NCBI GenBank assembly: GCA_964036045.1
Contig: OZ038382.1
Coordinates: 111,312,578 to 111,376,577, forward strand
Direction of reading: 5' to 3'
Length of the DNA: 64,000 nucleotides
From: Eutreptiella sp. 'Long Island Sound 2002'
Taxonomy: Eukaryota > Euglenozoa > Euglenophyceae > Eutreptiales > Eutreptiaceae
Below the pieces are notes generated by a model, which was given only the letters and a program-made list of their open reading frames with translations, had not been told where the DNA came from and made no database searches. A program made the translations under genes and the position numbers. Shown here one piece after another: positions 63,416-64,000 of the stretch (position 1 is the first letter of the stretch; each line of letters begins with the position of its first letter).

Positions 63416-63984
63416 CGACCGGGGGCGGGGGCCCGTACAGCTTACAGAGTTCTGGCTGCATGTCGGGTGGGGTCCCTCCCTTGGTCGGTTCCGGAACAGG
63501 CCAGTTGGCCAGGGCTATCTCGAGCACTTCCAAGCCTGTGGCGCCTCATGATATGAAGGGCCGTCCACTCGGCGCTATTCCTGCAAATTTCCCGCGAGGG
63601 AACACACCTCCCTTGCCTCCTTTTGACGGGCCTCCTTTTCCTTTCGAGCTCCCAGCATATGCCGACTGGCTGCAGTTCGGCGGTTCGAATGGATCGAGAG
63701 GTCGACTCGGACGAGTTGGAGCTGATGCTACCAACAAACAGCGGCCAGTTGAAGTCGTCCTCGCTGGGGGTTGGGCACCAACGTTGTCATTGATCGCGTC
63801 AACATCGATGACGTCCGACGGTGATGCTCGAGAAGGCGGAGGTCGAGAGTAAGTTCGGGGCGTCCGGGATGTAGTACCATAGGCGGAGGCTCCGGCGATC
63901 GACCCGGAACCTCGCATGAGTTTTTCGAAAAACCACGCTGCAGAGAAGAGTAAGGTTACTCAGGGTGGAGTCGAAGGAACTCAA
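63340..63984 (-). CDS. Upstream overlapping frame of the orphan protein, partial
   Basis: One phase from 63917 to ~63340 reads RTYSRPPPSRASPSDVIDVD, a Gly/Lys/Ser linker, then one TGA near 63546, then LEVLEIALANWPVPEPTKGG, PPPPVDAEYFRERCSSPDWF and DSDEDLACYTGYDN, ending TGA near 63330. The 843-codon ORF is in the +1 phase. Just past the end lies CTTCCTTCCTCTGTTCAG, an excellent 3' splice site. 63799-63984 has another short frame. The start of the gene is outside the window or unresolved. Confidence 0.45.
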
Positions 63985-64000
63985 GGTACACAGGATCCTC

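Larger units (their letters stand above)
60111..64000. other. TCGA-dense compositional island
   Basis: By hand count 93 TCGA sites between 60111 and 63974, one per ~41 bp, against 7 in 349-4242 and 8 in 35648-38425. The sites fall in all three codon phases of the 843-residue ORF and continue through its non-coding 3' side, so codon use does not explain them. The island continues to the window edge. A hairpin GAGACCTC-GAA-GAGGTCTC lies at 60421-60439. Confidence 0.9.

Overview
The window is nuclear DNA of a repeat-rich eukaryote, most plausibly an alga or other protist. The evidence is spliceosomal-type GT..AG introns that restore reading frames, a non-LTR retrotransposon remnant, a tyrosine-recombinase retroelement, long TA and CA microsatellites, and almost no conventional gene density. 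The species cannot be named from sequence alone. I see no bacterial, plasmid, rRNA, tRNA or CRISPR signature.

Layout. 1-4240: 5'-truncated non-LTR retrotransposon (minus; RNase H and CCHC knuckle) abutting a (TA)n tract. 4241-11164: three copies of an element flanked by TA microsatellites, containing 162-bp (54-codon) tandem arrays; two copies form an inverted repeat around a 238-bp TA tract. Between them lies a gene (6379-7467, minus) for a protein of short NT-x-ESQ repeats, with extra copies of its 5' end. 11165-16200: mostly unrecognised, with two unknown coding candidates. 16213-19290: decayed gag-like / tyrosine recombinase / reverse transcriptase element (minus). 19415-24195: a palindrome of about 4.8 kb. 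24735-29117: two minus-strand genes (a Lys/Pro-rich protein and a DDE-transposase-like protein) interrupted by related hairpin-forming introns.

30415-34406: element bounded by ~270-bp inverted repeats. 34600-41512: weak coding segments, a 925-residue coiled-coil ORF, and a foldback MITE. 44405-55242: a head-to-tail array of two unit types in the order XXYYYYYXXYYX (X about 1146 bp, Y 730 bp), each with its own conserved hairpin. 55800-59060: a duplicated locus encoding PHD-like cysteine clusters. 60111-64000: a compositional island with TCGA about every 41 bp, containing an 843-residue orphan ORF.

Most coding capacity belongs to mobile elements, so the genes do not form a shared pathway. The strongest candidates for something new are the TCGA island, the mixed X/Y array with conserved hairpins, and the foldback introns. 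Several coding frames break at homopolymers in a way that one extra base would repair, so apparent pseudogenes may partly be assembly indels.
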